Assembly (NCBI RefSeq): GCF_000382385.1
Contig: NZ_KB908326.1
Span: 60,971 to 124,970, forward strand
Reading direction: 5' to 3'
From: Segatella maculosa DSM 19339 = JCM 15638
Lineage (GTDB): Bacteria; Bacteroidota; Bacteroidia; Bacteroidales; Bacteroidaceae
Length of the DNA: 64,000 bases
The translations under genes and the position numbers were made by a program. The notes under the pieces were generated by a model. The model saw only the letters and a program-made list of their open reading frames with translations, had not been told where the DNA came from and searched no databases. Shown here one piece after another: positions 55,696-63,285 of the stretch. Within the stretch, counting starts at the first letter, position 1. Each line of letters starts with the position of its first letter.

Positions 55696-58082
55696 AACAC
55701 AACAAGAAACTATGGCTCATGGGCTGCTTGATGGCTACTTTGCCTGTTTGTGCGCAAGGGCCTTACACCACGGCATGGAATGAATTTGCCACGAATTCCA
55801 AGGATAACGTGTTGTTGGATTTCTCGTATGCGGGCTATAATCACGGCCTTTCACTTCCGCCCGAAAGCTATCCGGGCTACACCGTCTATAATGTCATGGA
55901 CTATGGAGCCGTTCCCAACGATGGAAAATCGGACAGACAGGCTTTGGAAAAGGTTATCAAGAAAATCGGATATAACGTGAAAGCCCACGCCATCATCTAC
56001 TTTCCGGAAGGAGAATTCATTCTTCATTCCGAAGAAGATGACGTCATAGACGCTGCTACCAACAAGAAAAAGTCGGTCCGTATCAATCTGGCTGCGAACG
56101 ATGTCATACTGAAAGGCGCCGGACGTGACAAGACTTTCCTCACCATGACAGCCCCAATGCTGCCGGCAGATGAGAAGATTCTCTATAGCTCTCCGTCGAT
56201 GTTGGGTCTCTTGAACTATGGGACAAAGACCCCGAAAAGCTATGCTACGGTCGTTGGGACCGCTGCCAAGAACACGTTCAAGGTCAAAGTAGACGACACC
56301 AGCAAGCTGACTGTAGGCCAATGGGTGCGTCTCTACATGAAACCGAATAAAGATCCTTTGGTTATCAAGGAGGAACTCCAAGGCAGAACGCCCGAAACAA
56401 CAATGACCAACCTCACGCAAAGCGGCGTGACGGTCGTTGATTACCATCAAATCAAAGCCATTTCGGGCAATGAAGTGACCTTTGAAGAACCCATTATGCA
56501 TGCCGTCAAGCCGAGCGACGGCTGGGAACTCACCGAATATCGCCATTATGAAGGGCTGGGAGTAGAAGATGTGACGTTCAGAGGCAAAGCCAATCCGCAC
56601 TTCAAGCACCATGGTTCTTGGAACGATGACGGAGGTTACAACATTCTCGACTTCATTCGGCTCGTCAATTCATGGCTGCGGCGTGTCTCTTTCGAGAGTG
56701 TCAGCGGCTGTGCCACCTTTCAAGACTGTGCAAACGTCGTGTGCTACGATGTGGAAATTACTGGAAACAGAGGCCATTCTGCTGTCCGCATGGCGAGTTC
56801 GTCACGCGGATTGATAGCCAATGTCTATGACCACAGCGACGGTTACATGACGAGTGACAAGAACTTCAAGGATCATCGCGTGGGACTGGGCCAGTTTCAT
56901 GCCTGCGGTGTATCGAAACCGAGCATCGGAAACGTCATTTGGAACTGTCAATGGGGCAGCGATGCCTGTTTCGAAAGCCATGCGACACAGCCGAGGGCAA
57001 CGCTCTTCGACTGTTGCAAAGGTGGTTTCATGCAATTGCATATGGGTGGTTCGCTGTCACAGTTGCCCAATCATTTGGACGACCTCACGATATGGAACTT
57101 CGAATGCACGACGACCAACCCCCAAGATTTCCCATTCTCGTGGTGGGAAACCGTACGTTCCATCTGGTATAAGTCGTTACCACCCACCGTTGTGGGCTTC
57201 CATGGAGCGCATATCCCGTTTGTCACCGATCAGATGAAGCGAAACGAGGCCCAAGGGCAGGCCGTCAACCCTCGCTCGCTCTATGTGGCACAGTTGGAGA
57301 AACGCTTGGGTCGCATTCCTGATTGGATAAAGTCGTGGATGGCGAACGTGCAAACGGCCAAGACAACATGGGACTTCACGGTGATGTCGACAGAAGACAA
57401 GACCTTGTTTGAGCAGGATACCAATTGGAACAAGGGGCAGGATGCCGGCCGCAACTATTATATCAACCAGCAAGCCTTGGGCGTTTCGAGCGGTTCCAAG
57501 AAGATTTTGCCCAAGGATATCAAGAAATATACGACCCCGATTTCAGTAAACGGCAAGGAACCGGAATGTACGAAGCGATTGCGTTTCGGCGTATATGTGA
57601 ACGATGTCTGCAAGATTCTTGGCCCCGGAAAGCTCATGCTCTGTTGCGACGAGGGCTATCGTGTGCTCCGATTGAACGCGAATGCCATTGCTATTCTTAT
57701 CCCTGATTGCAAAAAGGACCAGCAAATCATTGTTCATAGCAAGTCGGCTTCGAGCCAAGATGCACGCTATCTCAAGGCCGTTTCCAATCTGGATATCGTG
57801 AAAGGTTTCGCAGCTCCCGATGATCCTTCACTCGTTCAGGAGAGCATCGGCAAGGTAAAAGCCGACGGAGATGTGCTGTTGACGACCGTCAACGGCAACT
57901 TTCTCTATGACATTATCGTGAAAGATGCGTCGGGAAACGTCGTAACCACCGGGCTCACGGAGCTGATTTGCGAACACCGAATACCGAAAATCGACGCGAT
58001 ATATAACCTGCAAGGCCAACAAGTTGGCACAACCTATAAAGGAATTGTTATTAAAAATGGAAAGAGAATCATTCAGCAATAG
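55692..58082 (+). CDS. beta-helix protein, DUF4955-type, probable PL29-like lyase
   Basis: 796 residues with signal peptide (LWLMGCLMATLPVCAQG). The N terminus YTVYNVMDYGAVPNDGKSDR is the pectate-lyase superfamily start of a right-handed beta-helix. The rest (about 300-700) shows the repetitive helix pattern, including RMASSSRGLIANVYDHSDGY and WNCQWGSDACFESHATQPRA. I believe it is homologous to BT3328 of B. thetaiotaomicron, founder of PL29, a chondroitin/hyaluronan lyase in the equivalent locus; that match is from memory of size, fold and gene context, not an alignment. If so, the locus has two lyases of different folds. Confidence 0.72.
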   Translation: MKHNKKLWLMGCLMATLPVCAQGPYTTAWNEFATNSKDNVLLDFSYAGYNHGLSLPPESYPGYTVYNVMDYGAVPNDGKSDRQALEKVIKKIGYNVKAHAIIYFPEGEFILHSEEDDVIDAATNKKKSVRINLAANDVILKGAGRDKTFLTMTAPMLPADEKILYSSPSMLGLLNYGTKTPKSYATVVGTAAKNTFKVKVDDTSKLTVGQWVRLYMKPNKDPLVIKEELQGRTPETTMTNLTQSGVTVVDYHQIKAISGNEVTFEEPIMHAVKPSDGWELTEYRHYEGLGVEDVTFRGKANPHFKHHGSWNDDGGYNILDFIRLVNSWLRRVSFESVSGCATFQDCANVVCYDVEITGNRGHSAVRMASSSRGLIANVYDHSDGYMTSDKNFKDHRVGLGQFHACGVSKPSIGNVIWNCQWGSDACFESHATQPRATLFDCCKGGFMQLHMGGSLSQLPNHLDDLTIWNFECTTTNPQDFPFSWWETVRSIWYKSLPPTVVGFHGAHIPFVTDQMKRNEAQGQAVNPRSLYVAQLEKRLGRIPDWIKSWMANVQTAKTTWDFTVMSTEDKTLFEQDTNWNKGQDAGRNYYINQQALGVSSGSKKILPKDIKKYTTPISVNGKEPECTKRLRFGVYVNDVCKILGPGKLMLCCDEGYRVLRLNANAIAILIPDCKKDQQIIVHSKSASSQDARYLKAVSNLDIVKGFAAPDDPSLVQESIGKVKADGDVLLTTVNGNFLYDIIVKDASGNVVTTGLTELICEHRIPKIDAIYNLQGQQVGTTYKGIVIKNGKRIIQQ

Positions 58083-59304
58083 TCGCTCAAAGCGGGCAGG
58101 AAGTTGGCTCGTTTGCGCCATGTTCGCACTCCCGATGGCTGTCCATGCACAGTCAATCGACCTTGTTGTCAGCAATCCCACGCCCGTTCAGCGTGTGCAA
58201 GTGGTTGAAGTCGATGCCAAAAAGGTCTATCAACGCCTGGGACGTGCCTACGGTTCGCCCCTCATCGTGCGCAATGTTTTCAAGCAACAAGTGGTCTATC
58301 AGCTCACCGCCGACAGTCTTTTGCTCGTCGAAGCGGCCGTTTCTCCACAGCGAAAAGCCGTGTTTCACATCACTTGCGGCATGCCCCGCGCCTTCCAATC
58401 GGCCGTAGACGGGCGGCTATATCCGTGGCGTGTGGACGATTTCGCATGGGAAAACGATCGCTGTGCCTACCGTGCTTACGGTCCGGCCTTGCAGCAAACG
58501 GGCGAGAAAGCCTTTGGTTTCGACGTTTGGTTGAAGTCGGTTCCCGGGCTCGTCGTGGCCGAACGCTATGCCAAAGTGTATGAAGCCAATCAGGAAGAAA
58601 AGCGACTTCGCAGCCTTGGAAAGCAGCAAGAGGCTGACAGTATCAGCCTCAATAACTCGCTACATCGCGACCATGGCAATGGACTCGACTGCTATAAAGT
58701 GGGTCCAACGCTGGGTTGTGGAGCCCCGGCGCTGATGATTGGCGACAGCATTGTCATGCCCTACTGCTTCAAGGAATACCATGTGCGCGACAATGGGCCC
58801 CTGCGTTTCAGTGCAGAATTCATCTATCTGCCCGTGAATGTGAATGGAGAAACCGACTTGATTGAGCACCGTTTGATCACACTCGACAAGGGATCGAGCT
58901 TCAATCGCATCACCGTTTGGTATGAAAACCTGCGCCATCGGCAGAAGTTCTGTGCCGGATTTGTCGTCCACGACGCCGGTAAAGAGACGGTCCGGCTGGG
59001 CAATGACTACGTGCAATACGCCGATCCGACCGACAATCCCGATGGACATAACCTCCAAATCTACGTGGGTGTGCTCTTTCCTAACGTGAAATCGCGACCG
59101 CGCATGCTGCAAAATACGCGCTTGTGTAAAGGCGTTTCGGGGCATGCCGTGTGCGAAACGACCATCAATCCGCATGAGAAAATCACCTATTATTTCGGTG
59201 CTGGCTGGCCGGGATCGGGCATCAGAGACCAAAAAGCATGGCAACATGAAATCGAATATTTCTGCTCTACCCTGAAAGAACCCTTGAAAATAAACCTCAA
59301 ATAA
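58057..59304 (+). CDS. secreted DUF4861 family protein
   Basis: 415 residues from the ATG at 58057, which overlaps the preceding gene by 26 bp. A signal peptide follows a basic N terminus (SWLVCAMFALPMAVHAQ). The mature part is beta-rich with QRVQVVEVDAKKVYQRLGRA, a central NGLDCYKVGPTLGCGAPALM and the end HEKITYYFGAGWPGSGI, matching DUF4861. The function of the family is not established to my knowledge; members are linked to uronate-containing glycan loci. It is the last gene of the locus, followed by a terminator at 59469. Confidence 0.8.
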   Translation: MERESFSNSRSKRAGSWLVCAMFALPMAVHAQSIDLVVSNPTPVQRVQVVEVDAKKVYQRLGRAYGSPLIVRNVFKQQVVYQLTADSLLLVEAAVSPQRKAVFHITCGMPRAFQSAVDGRLYPWRVDDFAWENDRCAYRAYGPALQQTGEKAFGFDVWLKSVPGLVVAERYAKVYEANQEEKRLRSLGKQQEADSISLNNSLHRDHGNGLDCYKVGPTLGCGAPALMIGDSIVMPYCFKEYHVRDNGPLRFSAEFIYLPVNVNGETDLIEHRLITLDKGSSFNRITVWYENLRHRQKFCAGFVVHDAGKETVRLGNDYVQYADPTDNPDGHNLQIYVGVLFPNVKSRPRMLQNTRLCKGVSGHAVCETTINPHEKITYYFGAGWPGSGIRDQKAWQHEIEYFCSTLKEPLKINLK

Positions 59305-59468
59305 AATATATTACGGCAAAGCACGTTAGAATAACGTAGGCTTTGTGCTTGGAAACAAACTTCAAATAAGACATATCGGTGTTCGAATCACGCTTCTTTT
59401 GCAAGCGCATCAGGCGGATTTGAACACGCCCTTAGCCTCCTGACATGCAGAAGCGTTGCTGTATCATC

Positions 59469-59507
59469 CCTCCTTTTATGCAGTAACAACATGGAAGGAG
59501 GCTTTTT
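59469..59507 (+). terminator. probable terminator of the glycosaminoglycan locus
   Basis: CCTCCTT (59469-59475) pairs with AAGGAGG (59495-59501), followed by CTTTTT. The sequence 59305-59468 between the stop codon and the hairpin has no gene I recognise. Confidence 0.75.
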
Positions 59508-59571
59508 CATGCCTGTAAATTCCCTCATTTTACGCATCAATCCGACTATAATAAGGTCGTCGGGATATTGA

Positions 59572-59613
59572 CTTTGAACATTGAATTTTGAATTAAAAAT
59601 TCAATGTTCAAAG
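59572..59613. repeat. perfect 18-bp palindrome of TTCAAAG/TTCAATG heptads
   Basis: CTTTGAACATTGAATTTT and AAAATTCAATGTTCAAAG are exact 18-bp arms around GAATTA. Same heptads as the direct repeats at 43611, here folded back on themselves. Confidence 0.85.
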
Positions 59614-59688
59614 GGACATACATCTTGTCTACCCGTCTACTCGCTAACTGCCAACCGAGTTGATAATCAACGGCTTATATCTTGCGTT

Positions 59689-59776
59689 CCAATTTCAGCC
59701 ATTTTGTGCGCCAATCTCACTCATATTACCTTGCAATATGGGCCATATTAGCGCATAAAATGGCTGAGATTGAAAA
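59689..59776. repeat. family 2 palindromic short-unit array
   Basis: CCAATTTCAGCCATTTTG at the left and AAAATGGCTGAGATTGAAA at the right, with GCCAATCTCACTCATATTAC and GCAATATGGGCCATATTAG between. It ends 24 bp from the 3' end of the CPBP protease gene. Confidence 0.87.
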
Positions 59777-59800
59777 ACGATTTAGGCGAGGCTGTGGGCT

Positions 59801-60613
59801 CTACCGCCTGAGGCGCTGGTTCAATTGCACAATGGCGGGCACGAGAATACACAGTGAGAAGAAGATGTAAAGAGCGATAACAACAGGCTTCCCGTTTGCA
59901 AGCTGACTCAAGGTTGCATTTTCAAAGCCCGGCATAAGATTGGCCATGACATAGACAATGGTGTTGTTGACCCAATGAAGCACTACACCCGGCACGATAC
60001 TTCCTGTGCGGTAGAACATCCAACCCAGCAGGAAACCCAACAGGAATGCATGCAGAAACTGGGCCGAATTACCGTGGACAAGTCCGAAAACGGCTGCGGA
60101 AATCGCAATAGCAATCCAAGGTTTGCTCCCGAAAAGCTTGAGAAGCGTGCGCAGAATAGCACCACGGAACACGATTTCTTCAGCAAGCGGTCCCAATATT
60201 CCTATGGCCACATAGCCTAAAGGCTCGTGCATCATTCGTGTGAAAAGCACTTCAAGCTGCTCGGGCATATCCACTTTGAACAATTCTTCAAGTCCGGAAG
60301 CCGGAATGATAATGCCGATTGCCGCAAGAACTACCCACATCAGCGTAGTCCAAGGGCGTGAAACAAGATAGGCACGTGACCTCGATACCCAGCCCAACTT
60401 GATGAAAAGGGCGATGACAATGAGGCTGCCGATGATGGAAGATGCGATGTTGAGCGTTACGTTTTGGGTGAGAATGTTTCCAAAATTCAGCTGGGGATCG
60501 GGATTGAAGTGCATATAACCGACCACAAGAATCAGGGGAATGGCAAGCTGAATGATGACGAATGTGACGAGATACAGCAGTGTATCAAGTATTGTTTTGC
60601 CTGTTTTGTTCAT
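59801..60613 (-). CDS. CPBP family intramembrane metalloprotease
   Basis: 270 residues with about eight hydrophobic segments. The CAAX-protease-like motifs are all present: EEIVFRGAILRTLL (Glu-Glu-x3-Arg), FGLVHGNSAQFLHAFLLGFL and VLHWVNNTIVYV. Members cleave membrane peptides or process bacteriocin-like substrates; the target here is unknown. Its ATG overlaps the ribF stop by one base (TAATG), so the two genes form a coupled operon. Confidence 0.9.
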   Translation of the reverse strand: MNKTGKTILDTLLYLVTFVIIQLAIPLILVVGYMHFNPDPQLNFGNILTQNVTLNIASSIIGSLIVIALFIKLGWVSRSRAYLVSRPWTTLMWVVLAAIGIIIPASGLEELFKVDMPEQLEVLFTRMMHEPLGYVAIGILGPLAEEIVFRGAILRTLLKLFGSKPWIAIAISAAVFGLVHGNSAQFLHAFLLGFLLGWMFYRTGSIVPGVVLHWVNNTIVYVMANLMPGFENATLSQLANGKPVVIALYIFFSLCILVPAIVQLNQRLRR

Positions 60614-61554
60614 TATTCTGTTTCGTTTTTGAGTTGTTCTTTTATTTGTGAACGGTCTTTCCGAAGCTGCTCTACCAGTTCAAACGCGTTGTTGAACCGC
60701 CTCTCTTCGCGGATACGATGGACGAAAGACACGTGAATTTGCTTGTTGTAAAGGTCGCCATCGAAGTCGAAAAGGTGCACTTCCTGTGTCAATTTCTGGC
60801 CTTCGAACGTGGGACGTGTGCCGATATTCATCATACCATGGTGCACTTCGGCATCGTTTTCAACCTTTATGGTCACGGCATATACGCCCGGTTCGGGCGT
60901 GAGTTGGCCGCTTTCAGACGTGTCGATGTTGGCTGTCGGGAAGCCCATCTTGTGACCTTGCCCGTAGCCATGCACCACTTTGCCGACAAAGGTGTAAGGA
61001 TAGCCGAGGCATTGGCGGGCCATTTCCACCTCGCCGGCCTGTAGGAAAGACCGAATGACCGATGAACTGACGTTGACACCATGCAGAAGAAAGGCCTCGG
61101 AATGAACGACGTCGATGCCTAATTCGCGGCCGTATCGCGCGTAATCGTCGAACTTTTCCTCGCGGTTATGGCCGAAACGGTTGTCGTAACCGATGAAGAG
61201 CTGCTTCACTTTCAGCCGGTCGCGGAGCACTTGTTGCATGAATTCAAAGGCCGAAAGACGTGCCATTGCCTCGTCGAAATGTAGCACCGCAGTGTTGTCG
61301 ATGCCTGTTTTCGAGAGCAACAGCAGCTTATCTTCGAGTGTAGTCAGCAGTTGTGGCACGTAGTTGCTGTGCAAAACCTGTCGCGGATGACGGTCAAACG
61401 TGATCACGGTTGAGGCAAATCTGCCGGCTTCTGCAGCTTCTTTGACCTGCTTGATGAGGAACTGATGGCCCCGATGTACGCCATCGAAGAAGCCGATGGT
61501 GCCTACGCAGGGCGCAATGGCGTTGTTTTCCTCACTTAAAAATATTGTGTTCAT
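60613..61554 (-). CDS. ribF: bifunctional riboflavin kinase / FMN adenylyltransferase
   Basis: 313 residues from the ATG at 61554; the longer frame begins with a TTG inside the upstream region. The adenylyltransferase domain has VGTIGFFDGVHRGHQFLIKQ and the ISSTxR-like SSSVIRSFLQAGE. The C-terminal kinase domain shows YGQGHKMGFPTANID and MNIGTRPTFEG. It makes FMN and then FAD. No FMN riboswitch is visible upstream. First gene of the pair with the CPBP protease. Confidence 0.97.
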   Translation of the reverse strand: MNTIFLSEENNAIAPCVGTIGFFDGVHRGHQFLIKQVKEAAEAGRFASTVITFDRHPRQVLHSNYVPQLLTTLEDKLLLLSKTGIDNTAVLHFDEAMARLSAFEFMQQVLRDRLKVKQLFIGYDNRFGHNREEKFDDYARYGRELGIDVVHSEAFLLHGVNVSSSVIRSFLQAGEVEMARQCLGYPYTFVGKVVHGYGQGHKMGFPTANIDTSESGQLTPEPGVYAVTIKVENDAEVHHGMMNIGTRPTFEGQKLTQEVHLFDFDGDLYNKQIHVSFVHRIREERRFNNAFELVEQLRKDRSQIKEQLKNETE

Positions 61555-61673
61555 AACCTTGGATTCCTTTGAGCGTGGGGCAACAGTGGGCATGTGGGCC
61601 CCTGACTGCAATGGGCTTATGCCGCAATTTTATGCAAAGATAGTCTTTTTTTCCTGATTTCTTTCGCCATTTA

Positions 61674-61705
61674 TTTGGTTTTCTCCTCAAAACCCACTAT
61701 CTTTG
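61674..61705 (+). promoter_or_regulatory. promoter of the CAT-anticodon tRNA
   Basis: TTTG (61674-61677), 20 bp, TATCTTTG (61698-61705), 21 bp before the tRNA. Confidence 0.75.
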
Positions 61706-61726
61706 CACGCGAATCATCAGTTTCCC

Positions 61727-61800
61727 GGACTTGTAGCTCAGTTGGTTAGAGCAACAGACTCATAATCTGGAGGTCCCAGGTTCAAGCCCTGGCTGGTCCA
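61727..61800 (+). tRNA. tRNA with CAT anticodon (elongator Met, or Ile2 with lysidine)
   Basis: 74 nt. Acceptor GGACTTG with CTGGTCC (one T-T mismatch), D arm GCTCAGTTGGTTAGAGC, anticodon stem CAGA/TCTG with loop CTCATAA, T arm CCAGGTTCAAGCCCTGG, discriminator A; CCA is not encoded. It lacks the C1-A72 mismatch of an initiator. Whether it is Met or the lysidine-modified Ile2 cannot be decided by eye. Confidence 0.93.
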
Positions 61801-61811
61801 CATTGAAAATC

Positions 61812-61845
61812 AAGGAGTTACGCCATTAGCGCAACTCCTTTTTCT
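61812..61845 (+). terminator. intrinsic terminator after the tRNA
   Basis: AAGGAGTT and AACTCCTT enclose CGC/GCG, followed by TTTCTTTT. Confidence 0.88.
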
Positions 61846-61850
61846 TTTGC

Positions 61851-61872
61851 TTGCGAACACGTTGCGAACACG
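61851..61872. repeat. tandem 11-bp repeat next to the tRNA, possible recombinase site
   Basis: TTGCGAACACG occurs twice head to tail (61851-61861 and 61862-61872). It lies between the tRNA terminator and a zone of degraded mobile DNA, where site-specific recombinases of integrative elements commonly act. No integrase gene is in the window. 61873-62090 is AT-rich without a recognisable gene. Confidence 0.5.
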
Positions 61873-62089
61873 GGATATCACAGAATACATGCAAATTACA
61901 AATAATACTACTAATAATGATTTCATAAATACATTCTATTACCCCTTCATTAATCTCATGGTATAATTTTCCCAATGAATCAATGAGGGGAATGTTAATA
62001 AATATTTGCTACTCGGTAAAATCATCTATGGTGTGGGTTATTATTAATCCCACATCAATATAAATAGTTTTTCCAGGTGTTGCACCAAA

Positions 62090-62742
62090 TTCACTGCTGC
62101 TACCCAAATGGCCAGGTGGTAGTAGAACTGCATCTTTTCGTAGTCGTCATTCGGCTTGAAGTTACCGATCGCCGCTCTTGTGCGTGCCATTGCCCTTGCT
62201 TGTGCTGCCTCCGGTGTACCGTCGTTGCAGCAGAATTGTCGTGCAAACGAGAGGAAAGTGAGCTTGCTCTATCATTTCCAAGTGCAGCCGACAATGTCCT
62301 TTGGACAAACCTGACTATTCACATAGTCATCATTAGCCTTACCATTGTAAGGTATGTCAAAGGTACGAAATTTTCCTTGATAGCCTGCAACTGCTCACCA
62401 TATTTTTTCTTGTAGTCCACCGTCACACCGTCAGCTTCATTGCCAGCGTATGGTATTTTACGTGGGTCTGCACCGTAGCTTGCCAAGTCGCCAAGCTTGC
62501 TGACGATTCTTTGTGAGCCGATGTAGATATGCTTGGTGTACTTACCACCTTGCCCTGCCACCAAGTATGGGCTGACATAGAGTGAGAAGCGAGCCGTACC
62601 AGTGTTACCACCAGAGAACTCTGAGTTTACGTATATAGCTTCATTCTCGCCACTGGTCTTCACTGTGCACTCACCATCGGCATCATACCAATAGTTGCTC
62701 ACAAATCCGTTCTCATCGGCGGCCACCAAGCTGGGCCTATAG
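62090..62742 (-). pseudogene. Rhs-family protein fragment, frameshifted
   Basis: On the minus strand the frame at 62742-62340 reads FVSNYWYDADGECTVKTSGE, then IYVNSEFSGG and LASYGADPRKIPYAGNE, the pre-core region of Bacteroidetes Rhs proteins. Around 62345 the frame changes after IKENF; a further disrupted stretch leads to a third frame reading FCCNDGTPEAAQARAM and NFKPNDDYEKMQFYYH. There a lost base turns the expected HPDHLGSSS into a garbled end. At least three disruptions, with no N or C terminus, make it a dead fragment. Intact members are large secreted or surface toxins with variable C termini. Confidence 0.8.
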
Positions 62743-62743
62743 G

Positions 62744-62935
62744 AGATACAGAAAGAGAATTGAGTCGGTGTTCTCCCAATTGAATGATCATCTGATGATG
62801 ATACGCAACTATGCAAAGCAACCACAAGGATTCTTCACAAGGATAGCTGCAAAGATAGCAGCCTTCACCATGCTACAGTATCTCAATTTTCTCAATCATA
62901 AGCCTATAGGTCAAGTCAAATACACTTTAATCTAA
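62744..62935 (+). pseudogene. IS982-family transposase C-terminal remnant
   Basis: The + strand frame reads YRKRIESVFSQLND, then MMIRNYAKQPQGFFTRIAAK and MLQYLNFLNHKPIGQVKYTL before a stop at 62933. This is the usual C-terminal end of IS982-type transposases. About 60 of some 300 residues remain, and the fragment joins directly to the Rhs fragment at about 62742, so the element probably inserted there and then decayed. Confidence 0.78.
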
Positions 62936-63285
62936 TTCAACCAGCAGGTTCAAGGAGTCCTTTGGGGAGAAAAAACGAAAGGATCGATGTAATCTATTGC
63001 CGGATTTTTCATGAGGCAATAAAAAATCCATGGAATCTTAATATGTTAAATTCCCCAAAATAGAAACTGGGTCCAAAAACGACCATATATAGTGATTATT
63101 TTGTGTTGTACAGAGAATTTTTAGCGGACAGCGATATTTTTGCGGATTTTATGAAGTTTTAACGCTTCTTTTAACGCTTCAAGGAGGGGGTTTTTCAAAA
63201 TTATTGATATCATTGTACCCAAGATGCAACTGCTGGTTGATTCTATAATGTTTCGTCTGACTCAAGATTTTAACAAAATGAACAC
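62936..63285. other. unassigned AT-rich spacer between IS remnants
   Basis: 350 bp without a complete gene. On the minus strand 63240-63170 reads HYRINQQLHLGYNDINNFEK before stops, which may be the tail of another transposase, but I cannot assign it. GGGGAGAAAA and CCCCAAAATAG near 62970 and 63050 may mark an element end. Confidence 0.4.
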
